A stretch of DNA of 32,232 bases from the IMG/VR virus record IMGVR_UViG_3300037847_002675, positions 1 through 32,232 of that record, one strand, 5' to 3'. The position numbers were made by a program, and so were the translations under genes. The notes below the pieces were generated by a model that was given only the letters and a program-made list of their open reading frames with translations, did not search any database and was not told where the DNA came from. Positions 7,901-17,757 of the stretch are shown one piece after another; the first letter of the stretch is position 1; each line of letters begins with the position of its first letter. Source of the stretch: a virus.

Positions 7901-10900
7901 TTAAACCAACTGGAATTAATACATTTAGAGATTATGTGTATTTTGAAGGTCATGGATTTGAAGATGGTGAAGTTGTAAATTACTCTTTTGATACTACTGG
8001 AGTTACTGGATTAAGTAGCACAAAACAGTATCAAATCTTAAAATTAGACGAAAATGCATTCCGTCTTGCAGAGGCAGGCAATAAAGGAGATGCTGCTGTA
8101 TCTGGAAATGATTATACAAACAGAGTTCATGCATTCTTAGATTCTACTGGTAGTGGATATCAGAGATTCTCTTATCCAGAAATTCAAGTTAAAGTTACTG
8201 TTCTCACAGAGGATCAGAAAGAACAAACTCTTACAGCAACGCCCGTTGTAAGAGGACAAATCACTGATGCCCTTTTATATGAATCTGGAGCAAACTACGG
8301 TTCCACCATCATTAATTTTGTCAATGCACCGACAATTTCTGTCCCTAGAGGAAAACTGGGTCAGATTGGTATCATTGTTTCCAATGGAAGAATTATTTCT
8401 GCTTTCATTCAAAATGGTGGTACTGGATACTCTGGTCCACCAGATATTGTTGTTGGTAGCGCAAACACAGAAGCATTTGGTGCCATCCTCAGAGCAGAGG
8501 TATCAAACGGTGCAATTAGTGCAGTTAAAGTAATTTCTGGTGGCGTTGGATACGCTCAGACAAATACCACCCTTAATATTCTTCCTGTTGGCACAAACAT
8601 CAGACTGCAAGCTGCTCTCAGACCTCTTGTAGTCAATAAGTCATTTGGTCTCGATGAGGATGAATTAGATTATCTCTCTCCTCTGGGTGATGGTGTCGCT
8701 GTTAACTACATTGGTTACGGTAACTCTATTAGAAATTTCTTTAATGACGATGGTTCTAGTCATTCTCCTATCATTGGATGGGCGTATGATGGAAATCCAA
8801 TTTATGGTCCATATGGTTTAGAAGACCCTGATAATATTCAATCTGATGTTCAACTTCAAACATCAAGTTATGCGATTAATTCTAGCAATATTGTCAATAG
8901 ACCCCCTACAGGAGAGTTCCCATTTGGATCTTTAGTAGAGGATTATGTTTACAATGGATCAGGGACTCTGGATGAGCATAATGGTAGATTTACAAAAACT
9001 CCAGATTTCCCCAATGGAATATATGCATATTTTGCAACTGTTGATATTTTAAACAAACCAGTATTCCCTTACTTTGTCGGAGATACTTACAGAAGTTCTT
9101 CTATCCCTGAAAATACTGTTAGAGGTCTTGTAATCGATCAGACTAACTTTAATTTTGAGAGGTCTAATCTTGTAAGAAATACTTTCCCGTATAATATTTT
9201 TGGTGACGGAAAAGCATATGAGTATGTTTTCCAACCTTATCTAACAAATAACCAAGAGTCTCTTCCAGATGTTCTCGGTATTGGTTCTATTACTGATATT
9301 ACAGTTAAGACCAGGGGCGAGGGTTATTCTGTAGGGGACAGTGTTGTCTTCGATGAGTCGGATACGAGTGGTGGTGGATTAAGCGCAGAGGTTCAGAAAA
9401 TTTATGGTAAAGATGTCAATAAGGTAACCAGCGAAACCACAAGATTCTTGGATGTTCCCTTCAAGGTCGTTAGAGAGGGTGTCAAGTTTAGAGTTGATCC
9501 TTTCCATGAATTCAAAGAAAACGAATTCGTTAAGGTAAGCGGGGCTTCTACTTATATTGAAGGTCTTCAAGGTTTCCATAAAATCTCCCTACCAACATAT
9601 TCAGGGAATCTGAATGATAACGGTTACACTGGTATCATTACAGATCTCAAAGTTACTGTTGTTCCACCTAATGTATCCGCTGGTGACTCTATTGGCATTG
9701 GCACGGAGACAATGCGTATTATCAACGCATTCCCTTCAGAAAAGATTGTAAGGGTTGAAAGATATGCTGGATTTGCCACAGCAGCAACTGGAGCTGCTGT
9801 AACTTACTTTACTAGCGAGTTTACAATCCCGCTTTCTGATTTAACTCCTGTTGATTCGGAGTTTCAGCAACTTTACTATTTTAACCCTAAAGAAGCAGTT
9901 GGTGTTGGCACTACTGTAGGTTTCTCTACATCAGTTAGCGTATCTCTCAATGGAGTAACCAAAACCAGATCAATTCTTTCCAAGTCTATCTACATTGGTC
10001 AACATGATCTGAAAAATAATGATATCATTACTTTCAACAAAAATGGAAATGCTGATCTGTTTGCTACACGATCAGTAGATCCATATGTCGCTCCTAGCGC
10101 CCTTACAGGCGATTTCTATGTGGTTAGAAAGACATCTACCACAATTGGTCTTAAGACGACTCCAGACACCGCAGAACTGTTCTTTACGAACACTGGTGAT
10201 GATAAGGCAAACTACTATTTTGAGACAAATTATAGTCAAGAGATAGCAGATATTGAAAAGAGTGATCTGACTGTAGAAACTGCAGTAGAACATAATTTGT
10301 CTAAAGGAGATCAGTTCTCCTTAGTGGTTCAACCTGGTCTTAGCACTGGTATCGGAACATCTACTTCTGCCAGAGTTCAACTGTTGGATGGTAATGTAAT
10401 TATCAATCCACTCCAACTCCCCACATCTGGTGTAAACACCACTACTAACACATTTACGATTGAAGATCATGCTTTAGAAACTGGATTCAAAATTTTAGCG
10501 TATGGTACTAATGGTGTTGGTTCTAGTCTGCCAAGTGGTCTTGAGCAAAGGAGTTATTTTGTTCTAAAGGTAGATAATGATAATTTCCAATTAGCAGATT
10601 CAAAAGTACAGTTATTCAAAGATCCTCCAGAGATTGTTAGCGTAGCATCGACTGGTTTTGTTGGACAAACTATCAATCCAATCAACCCCCCGATCAAGGT
10701 AACTAGAAACAATAATATTGTCTTTGATCTGAATCACACATCTTTATCTGGATCTGAGTTAAAGATTTTCTATGATAACAACTATTTTAATGAGTTTGTC
10801 GGTAGTGGAACTACAGCAAATCTCGAAGTAGTTGGTTTTGGGACAGTTGGTATTGGAACTACTCTTGCCTCTGCTACTCCGACTAAGACAATTAATTACA

Positions 10901-13900
10901 ATAAGTCTTTTAGCGGAGAATTGTATTATGGTATTGAAAAAGGTGGATATATGTCCACCTCAGACACAGAGGTTGTTGGATATAATAAAATCTCTTTTGT
11001 AAAGAGCAGATACACTGGATCCTACAAAGTTAGTGGAATTGGTTCAACTACATTTACTGCAACATTAACGACAGAACCAGAAAAGGCATCATACATCTCC
11101 ACCGATTGTGATGAGTTGTACTATACAACAACTTCGATTGGAGCAACGGGTGGTCTTGCGAAAATTAGAGTTATTAACAATGGTATTGGATATGATGCAT
11201 TCCCAGCGGTAACATCCATTGGAAATAGTGGTATTAGCGGAGAATTGATTCTTTCTGGTGATGATGTAAACTTACTGGAAAGTCTTACCGTACCAACTGA
11301 TGTTTACGGATATCCATCTGATAATACTTTGAAACCAGATGCGTTCCTTCCCAGAGTTGTCAGGATTAAGAATGCAAATAAAGTTATTGAGGCAGAAGTA
11401 ACATTTGGTGGTAAGTCGTATCTGAATGCTCCTTCTCTGTCACTGTTTGATAAATCTACTGGAGAAATTATTCAGAATGGTCTTATTACTTGTGATTTGA
11501 GTGATTCTGCGGTAAACACAGTAAAAGTTGTAGTTGAACCAAGAGGACTCACTGGTAATGATTATGGACTTGCTCCACTGAGAAACAGCAATGGTATTTC
11601 TATTATCGAAGCATTCTCCGATGTAGGTTTCCTTACCTGTAAGATTACAACACCTATTTTGGGATATGTTGACGAACCATTTACAACTGGAGAGTCGGTA
11701 TTTGTTGAGGGTATTGAATTCAATGGTGATGGTACTGGATTTAATGGTGGAGATTATAAGTTCGTAAACTTCACTATTGCAGATTACAATACTGCGGTCA
11801 ACCCCAGAGAAGTAACTTTTGCATATGCTGGTCTTACTAATAACACAGGAACTGGTGCAACTGTAACTCCTGGATTCGGTCAGATTGTCAAGGCAGGCAA
11901 TCTTGCACAATTTGCGGTGACTAAGAAGTTCTCCGACTTTGCTAGGAACGAACCTCTTAGAAGAAACAATGATCTTGAAACAGATCTCATTTTAAGATCT
12001 ATTAATACCAGCACAGGTATTATGGTTATTGAAGGGTCTAGACCCCTAGAACCAGATGATCTTCTTGTAGGTACAAACAGCGGTGACCGCTGCGAAGTTG
12101 ATATTGTCAGAGAATTTGACGGATATTTTGATATCAATTCAAACATTGAAACTAACATTGGTTGGTCTGACAATATTGGTCTTATCGGTGATAACAATCA
12201 ATACCTACCAGATAATGATTATTATCAAAACATGTCTTATGCCATTGAGAGCGATAAGACATATGAAGAACTGATTAACTATGTGAACGATATTGTTCAC
12301 CCTGCTGGAATGAAAAACTTCGCCAATACACAGATCTTGTCTGTTGGTGATGCTGGTGAGAGCACTCAACCTGCAGACGATGCTGGTGGATTTGTTCTTG
12401 ATTTTGTTAGCGATCCGTTAAGGGTTGATGCGATTTATGGATTTGACCTTTCTAGAGATGTTAACTCTTCTGACAATGTTTCAAAATTCTTAGAACTTCA
12501 GTCAACTAGACTTGCTGACTACATTCTCAATAAAACAAATAGAGTTCTTCAGCATGATGATATCAGTCCCAAATTCGTTAGTAATGAATCTAATGATTTG
12601 AGTGATGATAGAACTATCGCTGCCGCTGTTGGTGGTAGAAACTTTGCGAGATATCTGATCCAGACTACACATGATGCTGAGAATCCTCTCAATAACCAAT
12701 ATCAGCAAAATGAGGTCATTCTTGTCACAGTAAATGAAAATACTTATTTACTACAAAAGTCCCACCTCAACAATACCAACAATGTTGGTTTAGCAACTGG
12801 TTATGCAGAATTCTTCTCATTCTTTAATCAACAGGACAATATAACTGAAGTAAGAATCAAACCTTACGAGACATTTGATACTGACTATGACATTAAAGCA
12901 TTCCAGCAAGGATTTGCGTCTGATGTTGGCATCGGATCTACAAACCTTGGCAATACTGTCAACTCCTCCTTCAATGTCACCGTAGGTTCAGGTACTACTA
13001 CGGAAGTATGTGGTTTTAGCACAACAACCTTCGTTGGAGGTATCGGTCATTTTGTTGTTGTAGATACTGCTGATAACAAGATTGATTATGTTGAGTTAGC
13101 GCTACAACATGATGGAGTAGATACTTATTTGACAGAACTAGCATCGTTTAACACTAGACAGTCTGTTGGTGGTATTTCTGGTCCCACATTTATGGGAACA
13201 TTTACATCTGCCATTGAAAGCGGTGTAATTAAAATCAATTATATCCATGACGAACCAATCCCCCTCTCAATTAGATCTAAGTTTGTATCGTTTGAGAATG
13301 TTGGACTTGGCACTACTAGCGTAAAACATCTGAACCTTGAATTTACTCCAGAAGGAACAGAGAGAACTGCTAGAGTAGTTGTCGGTGCTTCTGCTACTAC
13401 AGGTATTTCTACCATTGTTGGAGTCACTACAAATATTGATCTTTCCTTCAAGACAACTGCACATGTGTCTATTGGTGAGACTCAAACGATCCACCAAATC
13501 TATGTTTTAAGTGATCCTGAGAAAGCAGATACTTACTTTACTCAAGGACCTATTGCTGCGGTTGGAACAACTACAGGCGTAGGTACATTTGGTGCTGAGT
13601 ATAGAGGAAATCAAGTTGTTCTTGAATTCTTCCCTGATGCTAGTGTATCTGGCATGGTAAGTATCTTCTCTTACAATGAAATTCTTTACAAAGATCTTGA
13701 TTCTAACGGCACTCTGGCAGGTATTGGTTCATTTGACTATGGAAGAGTATTTGAGAATGTAACTCAAAACACATATCTCGGTATCAACAATAGAAATATC
13801 AGAACCTTTGATCTTACTTACCAAGGAACTCCAATTTATGAGAGAAATCTCAACCCACAAAACCCCAACCAAATCAACTTTGGTGATGGTTTAATCAGTT

Positions 13901-16900
13901 TCAAACACTTCTTCTCTAACGCTGAAGAAGTTACTTATACACCAGGTTCTAACATTGTTGGTGTTGCTGCAAGTGCTCTGCAATATGTTACTGGATATGG
14001 TCACACATCTCTACCTGGCACTGTATACATCATTAAAAATAACAATAACCAATTCTACATCTCTACCACTCTTACAGATGCTAGACAAGGTATTGCCGTA
14101 ACATTCCAACCTGGAACCTCTGCTGGCAACCAGCATAGATTCACAATGAACAAGAGAGATGAGAAAACAATCATTTCTCTCAGTGGCATTGTTCAAAAAC
14201 CGATTTCCTTTACAAGTATCATCTATGATCTTGATGTAGCAGTCAATGGTATTGTTACAGCATTTGCTCTTAGTGGTCTTAGCACCGTTACATCTGGTGA
14301 TTTGCTCAAGATTGAGGATGAATATTCTATTGTCAAAACTGTTGGTTTTGCAACTCAACCATCTGGTCCTATTACAGGCATTGGTACTTGGAGTATTGTA
14401 GAGGTCGAACGGGGTGCAGTTGGATCTGCAGCAACTAGTCACGCTGCAGGCGAAGTAGCAAGAATCCATAGAGGATCTTTCCAGATTCTGAACAGTCAGG
14501 TTCACTTTACTGAAGCACCTCTTGGTGGTGACTTAGGTATCATTGACCCAAGTAACTTGCCGTATCCTAGAGCATCCTTTGGTGGTAGAACATATCTGAG
14601 GAATGATTATGCAACAAACGAACTGTTTGATGACTTCTCTGATAAATTTGATGGTCTTGAAAATACTTTTGACTTGACTGCTACTGGTGCTGCTGTAACT
14701 GGTATTGGTTCTACTGGCGGTAATGGTGTTCTGTTCATCAACGGTATCTTCCAAGCACCATTTGGTGAAAACAACGAAGGCGTTTCTAACTTCAAGATTC
14801 TTGAGGATCCTGTTTCTACTGCTGCCAGTGTTCAGTTTACGGGTATCACCTCAGTTGGATTTACGGATCTAATTATTGATGAGGATGATATTAACCAAAA
14901 CCAGTTACCAAGAGGCGGCATCATTGTCTCTGCTGCTTCTACTCCTGGTAGAGGATATGCTCCATTCAATGGTGCATCAGTCAAAGTCAATGTAAACACT
15001 GCAGGAACAATCACTGAGATTGTTGGTGTATCTACTACAGGTATCTTTGTTAACATTGAAGATGCCGCTTATGATAATAAGACTGGCATTATGACAGTCA
15101 CAACTACTGGTAACCATACTCTTGTACTTGAAGATCAAGTCAAGTTAGTTGGTCTTGAGTTTACCTGTCCTAAGAATCCTGTGGGAACACCCAATGGATT
15201 TACTTATGACCCTTCTACTGGTATCTCTACCATTTCATTCGCAACACCTCACGGACTTGTAAATGGTGATGCAATTTCTATCGAAGCGAACAGCATTACA
15301 TTTACATGTACACAGGGTCCTGGCAATCATACCTATCCTCGTGTAACTGATCCTGCATACAACCAGTATCTTACCATTTCTGGTGTAACTGCAAATTCAT
15401 TTAAAGTTAATGTTGGAACTGGTGGTACAGGTACATCTCCACACACTTTTGTTAGTGCTGCTACGGATGCTATCAGAACTCTGAACTATCAGGGTATTAC
15501 CACTACAACATTCCCAGATCACGATGATCCGTTCTCTGTTGTTGGTATTACATCTGCAAGAACATTCAAGGTACAGGTCGGTGCATCTACTATTCCACAC
15601 ACTTATGTAAGTGGCGGTACTGCTGCTCAGTTCTTCCCACTGACATTTGGTTCTGGATACAATACCAATCTTGGAACGATTGGTATCGCTATCACTGATG
15701 TTGCATTTGAGCACAGATTTGCATCTGCTGGTATCAATTCTATCTTTGACAACACTGGTACAACATATACTGCAACTGGCGGTAGTTACATCTCCACTAG
15801 CGGTCAGCTGACCTTAACTATCAATGGTCATGGTCTTACTACCAGCAACACTCTTGGTATTGATACTGGATCTATCGGATTCACTTGTGATAGTGACAAC
15901 TTCTTGAGTGTCAATCTTTATCCTAGAGCAACTGATCCTGTTGCTGGTATTCTTACTGCTATCACTGAGGTGACTACAAATACAGTAACAGTATTTGTTG
16001 GTCCTGGTGGTGGTGCTGGAACTGGTGCAGATGTCTCTGCAGTTGTTGGTGCTGGCGGTAGTCTTGTCTTTACCATCAACGATGGTGGTGTTGGTTATGT
16101 AAATGCACACGCAAATCCACCAGAACCAAATGGAGAAAATCTTCCTATTGTAGGCGTATCCAGAATCGGTCTGGGTAATACAACCGTTACTGGCGTTGGT
16201 TGCTCAGTATCCGTTCAAATTGCTGGTGTCTCTACGGCAACAGGTATTGGATCCACTTACTTTGAGGTTTCTGACTTTGAATTCTCTAAGAAGGGTTATG
16301 GATTTAAGCGTGGTGATAAGTTCACTGTAACTGGTCTCTCTACAGATCCTTCTGCTGGAGATGACTTCCAACAGTTTGAACTTGAGGTTATTGATGTATT
16401 CACTGATCAGGTATCTTCCTGGCAGTTTGGTAACATTGATTACCTTGATAACATCAAGAGATTCCAAAATGGAAACCAGAAGAGATTTATTCTTGAGTAT
16501 CAAAGATCTATTGTCAGTTTCGAGATTGACAGAAATGATCAAGACTCTAAAGAAATTGATCTTGGTTCAGTTCTCTTGATATTCATCAATGGTGTTATTC
16601 AAGAACCTGGAGTTCACTATACATTTGATGGTGGTTCCGTAATTGAATTTACAACTGCTCCTACTAGAGAAGACAATGTTGTTATCTTCTTCTACAGAGG
16701 AACCATTGGACAGGATAGTTTCCTGTTCGATGTTAACGAGGTCATCAAAGTTGGTGATACTGTCAAACTGGAGAAGAGTACTGAAGTAGAACTTAATAGA
16801 GTAGATAAAAACGCCGCTAACTTTGCTCAGAGTGAAGATAGAATTGTTAAGAGAATTGACAGTGCTGCTACTGTTGAGACTGCATTCTATCAAGGTGTTG

Positions 16901-17757
16901 GTATTAGTAATGACAATTACAAACCACTTAACTGGATCAAGCAGAAGAAAGACATTCTGATTGATGGTTCTCTTGTATCCAAAGCAAGAGATTCTATTGA
17001 AGCACAGATCAATCCAGTGGCAAATGTAATTGGTGTTGTAAGTACAACTGATGCATTCTTATATGTTGATTCCACAGCATTGTTTACTGATACTGATGGA
17101 TTGTTATCTGCCACATTTGGTCTTGCTTATGTTGCTGAAGTTGGATTTGGAACAACCGCAGTTTATGGTGTTAACTATGAAAACATCGGTGGTATTGAAC
17201 CGTTGGTTGCAAATGTCCAAGGTTTCATTGGAGTTGTTACTGGTATCAGCACGGTTCCTGGAATTGGTACGGATCTTGCAATCCAAATTCAGTTTGATGT
17301 TCAAGAGTATGTTAACAATGGCAATGATCCCACTGGGTTACAAACTGGACAACCATTCAGACTTTATGGGTCTGGAATCAACACTGCTGGTGTTGCTTTG
17401 ACCAGTATTGATACTCACGACACCGATATTGTTGCAATCAGTACATATAACGGCGACAACATTTATTATACCCATGGTATTTCTTTCGTACCTGGAACTG
17501 GAAGTCGTCTTGGTATTATCACCACAAACATTGCTTCTTATACTGATGTAAGTGATTTTGTTGGCGTCGGTTCTACCGCTGGTCCTAATTGCCACTTCAC
17601 ATGGGGTAAGTTTAGCGGTCTCACTAGAGACGGTTCAAACCCCGTATATGCCAATCTTAAGGGTCTTAATTTTGACCCACAATTGAGCAACTATCCTATT
17701 GTTCAAAGGCGTGGAGTTGGTTTAAGAGGCACTGGGGGTCTACCGAAGCTGTTATAA
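4981..17757 (+). CDS. 7: Giant gp7-position baseplate wedge protein with YHYH domain (4258 aa)
   Basis: By position between gp6 and gp8 this replaces T4 gp7 (1032 residues), which links the wedge proteins; it is about four times longer. The first 265 residues look like the core: PEFAVSENPAFVEFLKQYY (about 23-41) and a helical part with EARSLYEAKGTEDSFKILFK (about 198-217). A YHYH domain spans about 1235-1370, with IGWAYDGNPIYGPYG at 1265-1279 and DEHNGRF at 1331-1337. IVHPAGM lies near 2438. The rest is a mosaic of beta-rich modules: at least nine G-G-x-G-Y turns, many GIGTT/GVGST pentapeptides, two IxxE...RG...H modules (about 74-140 and 3107-3165), a triplicated FTC/YPR/HTF module (about 3388-3700), and FINGVIQEP near 3869. 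It has no membrane segment or frameshift. The start lies one base after the gp6 stop. The gp7 assignment is by synteny; the wedge role is well supported, and the functions of the modules are unknown. Confidence 0.8.
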   Translation: MIETNSPLSPRVKTYQVISEVVPEFAVSENPAFVEFLKQYYISQDYQGGPADIAENIDAYIKVDNLTVDVIRGQTTLSSDISATDDTINVVSTEGYPEKHGLIKINSEIITYADKTQTSFSGCTRGFSGISSYTAPNDPSSLVWEQTTAASHSRSDVVQNVSALFLKEFYKKLKAMYTPGLEGVNLSPQLDVNNFIKEARSLYEAKGTEDSFKILFKALFGITPKINDLEKYLIKPSYANYVRRKTLSVELISGNPSNLVGETLFQDNDPLNDNVNAASGPISEVSSIRDNYYKISLFTGFDERSLTDGTFVVPGRTRNVGQVGLGASVITVDSTIGFSSTGTLNIGDPNDSYYQTLTYTTKSINQFFDVNPSIATSIPNNTKISAPIVVYGYEGGDSTKKVEMRITGVLDEFLTNQKLQNLDSTSSIKIRNLGRLISNPPENKSYDQIFYNSWVYNTSARYLVDTFAGSSFVLLGTVDKSSLREGDDIQIVGRNSELVYASGLKVASINTSTNTITISGSIPTLNSSLNYDIRRVQNKANSSIVPIRGGQDQLLSDINNTYIVTENESDSGKREAYVASSSLPSYLISSDKIRSTLVNPTAALGNFDNYSSVEAAYSVVAFTNDVPFRTGDEITYVPNGEPIAGLTAGNYFVKVLSPANRIELYTSRAFIKANLPNYFNPPTTAGTHDFILSSQGTRNIFPSRPIRRFILEQDLKSGKEAQTTSERTSDGNTGMLVNGLEILNYKGEDQVYFGPLQKINILTSGDDFDVMNPPQIIINDPLVSAANTAAAVLSAEGTFKDIYIDPVTFDIDKVVSVDIFGGNGSGARGRGLTEERYREISFSGVSTLTGGAVEAANDLFSFNSNHNLVTGDRIVYNNNGNANLGIATTGSSKDALTLMSGQDYYIGVQDQDSVRLHFSKQDAVLGINTITISEDAAALNSGLHIFRTFEKKTVISRIVLESPGERYRSRNLIVKPTGINTFRDYVYFEGHGFEDGEVVNYSFDTTGVTGLSSTKQYQILKLDENAFRLAEAGNKGDAAVSGNDYTNRVHAFLDSTGSGYQRFSYPEIQVKVTVLTEDQKEQTLTATPVVRGQITDALLYESGANYGSTIINFVNAPTISVPRGKLGQIGIIVSNGRIISAFIQNGGTGYSGPPDIVVGSANTEAFGAILRAEVSNGAISAVKVISGGVGYAQTNTTLNILPVGTNIRLQAALRPLVVNKSFGLDEDELDYLSPLGDGVAVNYIGYGNSIRNFFNDDGSSHSPIIGWAYDGNPIYGPYGLEDPDNIQSDVQLQTSSYAINSSNIVNRPPTGEFPFGSLVEDYVYNGSGTLDEHNGRFTKTPDFPNGIYAYFATVDILNKPVFPYFVGDTYRSSSIPENTVRGLVIDQTNFNFERSNLVRNTFPYNIFGDGKAYEYVFQPYLTNNQESLPDVLGIGSITDITVKTRGEGYSVGDSVVFDESDTSGGGLSAEVQKIYGKDVNKVTSETTRFLDVPFKVVREGVKFRVDPFHEFKENEFVKVSGASTYIEGLQGFHKISLPTYSGNLNDNGYTGIITDLKVTVVPPNVSAGDSIGIGTETMRIINAFPSEKIVRVERYAGFATAATGAAVTYFTSEFTIPLSDLTPVDSEFQQLYYFNPKEAVGVGTTVGFSTSVSVSLNGVTKTRSILSKSIYIGQHDLKNNDIITFNKNGNADLFATRSVDPYVAPSALTGDFYVVRKTSTTIGLKTTPDTAELFFTNTGDDKANYYFETNYSQEIADIEKSDLTVETAVEHNLSKGDQFSLVVQPGLSTGIGTSTSARVQLLDGNVIINPLQLPTSGVNTTTNTFTIEDHALETGFKILAYGTNGVGSSLPSGLEQRSYFVLKVDNDNFQLADSKVQLFKDPPEIVSVASTGFVGQTINPINPPIKVTRNNNIVFDLNHTSLSGSELKIFYDNNYFNEFVGSGTTANLEVVGFGTVGIGTTLASATPTKTINYNKSFSGELYYGIEKGGYMSTSDTEVVGYNKISFVKSRYTGSYKVSGIGSTTFTATLTTEPEKASYISTDCDELYYTTTSIGATGGLAKIRVINNGIGYDAFPAVTSIGNSGISGELILSGDDVNLLESLTVPTDVYGYPSDNTLKPDAFLPRVVRIKNANKVIEAEVTFGGKSYLNAPSLSLFDKSTGEIIQNGLITCDLSDSAVNTVKVVVEPRGLTGNDYGLAPLRNSNGISIIEAFSDVGFLTCKITTPILGYVDEPFTTGESVFVEGIEFNGDGTGFNGGDYKFVNFTIADYNTAVNPREVTFAYAGLTNNTGTGATVTPGFGQIVKAGNLAQFAVTKKFSDFARNEPLRRNNDLETDLILRSINTSTGIMVIEGSRPLEPDDLLVGTNSGDRCEVDIVREFDGYFDINSNIETNIGWSDNIGLIGDNNQYLPDNDYYQNMSYAIESDKTYEELINYVNDIVHPAGMKNFANTQILSVGDAGESTQPADDAGGFVLDFVSDPLRVDAIYGFDLSRDVNSSDNVSKFLELQSTRLADYILNKTNRVLQHDDISPKFVSNESNDLSDDRTIAAAVGGRNFARYLIQTTHDAENPLNNQYQQNEVILVTVNENTYLLQKSHLNNTNNVGLATGYAEFFSFFNQQDNITEVRIKPYETFDTDYDIKAFQQGFASDVGIGSTNLGNTVNSSFNVTVGSGTTTEVCGFSTTTFVGGIGHFVVVDTADNKIDYVELALQHDGVDTYLTELASFNTRQSVGGISGPTFMGTFTSAIESGVIKINYIHDEPIPLSIRSKFVSFENVGLGTTSVKHLNLEFTPEGTERTARVVVGASATTGISTIVGVTTNIDLSFKTTAHVSIGETQTIHQIYVLSDPEKADTYFTQGPIAAVGTTTGVGTFGAEYRGNQVVLEFFPDASVSGMVSIFSYNEILYKDLDSNGTLAGIGSFDYGRVFENVTQNTYLGINNRNIRTFDLTYQGTPIYERNLNPQNPNQINFGDGLISFKHFFSNAEEVTYTPGSNIVGVAASALQYVTGYGHTSLPGTVYIIKNNNNQFYISTTLTDARQGIAVTFQPGTSAGNQHRFTMNKRDEKTIISLSGIVQKPISFTSIIYDLDVAVNGIVTAFALSGLSTVTSGDLLKIEDEYSIVKTVGFATQPSGPITGIGTWSIVEVERGAVGSAATSHAAGEVARIHRGSFQILNSQVHFTEAPLGGDLGIIDPSNLPYPRASFGGRTYLRNDYATNELFDDFSDKFDGLENTFDLTATGAAVTGIGSTGGNGVLFINGIFQAPFGENNEGVSNFKILEDPVSTAASVQFTGITSVGFTDLIIDEDDINQNQLPRGGIIVSAASTPGRGYAPFNGASVKVNVNTAGTITEIVGVSTTGIFVNIEDAAYDNKTGIMTVTTTGNHTLVLEDQVKLVGLEFTCPKNPVGTPNGFTYDPSTGISTISFATPHGLVNGDAISIEANSITFTCTQGPGNHTYPRVTDPAYNQYLTISGVTANSFKVNVGTGGTGTSPHTFVSAATDAIRTLNYQGITTTTFPDHDDPFSVVGITSARTFKVQVGASTIPHTYVSGGTAAQFFPLTFGSGYNTNLGTIGIAITDVAFEHRFASAGINSIFDNTGTTYTATGGSYISTSGQLTLTINGHGLTTSNTLGIDTGSIGFTCDSDNFLSVNLYPRATDPVAGILTAITEVTTNTVTVFVGPGGGAGTGADVSAVVGAGGSLVFTINDGGVGYVNAHANPPEPNGENLPIVGVSRIGLGNTTVTGVGCSVSVQIAGVSTATGIGSTYFEVSDFEFSKKGYGFKRGDKFTVTGLSTDPSAGDDFQQFELEVIDVFTDQVSSWQFGNIDYLDNIKRFQNGNQKRFILEYQRSIVSFEIDRNDQDSKEIDLGSVLLIFINGVIQEPGVHYTFDGGSVIEFTTAPTREDNVVIFFYRGTIGQDSFLFDVNEVIKVGDTVKLEKSTEVELNRVDKNAANFAQSEDRIVKRIDSAATVETAFYQGVGISNDNYKPLNWIKQKKDILIDGSLVSKARDSIEAQINPVANVIGVVSTTDAFLYVDSTALFTDTDGLLSATFGLAYVAEVGFGTTAVYGVNYENIGGIEPLVANVQGFIGVVTGISTVPGIGTDLAIQIQFDVQEYVNNGNDPTGLQTGQPFRLYGSGINTAGVALTSIDTHDTDIVAISTYNGDNIYYTHGISFVPGTGSRLGIITTNIASYTDVSDFVGVGSTAGPNCHFTWGKFSGLTRDGSNPVYANLKGLNFDPQLSNYPIVQRRGVGLRGTGGLPKLL
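15145..16074 (+). repeat. Coding repeats: three related FTC / YPR-xDP / HTF modules in the giant protein
   Basis: Copy 1 (about 15277-15465) reads SITFTCTQGPGNHTYPRVTD, then KVNVGTGG and PHTFVSA. Copy 2 (about 15505-15630) keeps FPDHDDPFSVVGI, FKVQVGA and PHTYVSGG. Copy 3 (about 15832-16035) keeps SIGFTCDSDN, YPRATDP and TVFVGPGG. An extra FTC stands at about 15165. The modules are diverged at DNA level, so duplication was not recent. They probably form similar beta domains in series. Confidence 0.6.

Noticed and set aside
14011-14505. 164-codon open frame on the - strand with many Cys
   Set aside because: Antisense to the giant wedge gene; the Cys codons arise from GCA/ACA in the sense strand. 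No start context or family.
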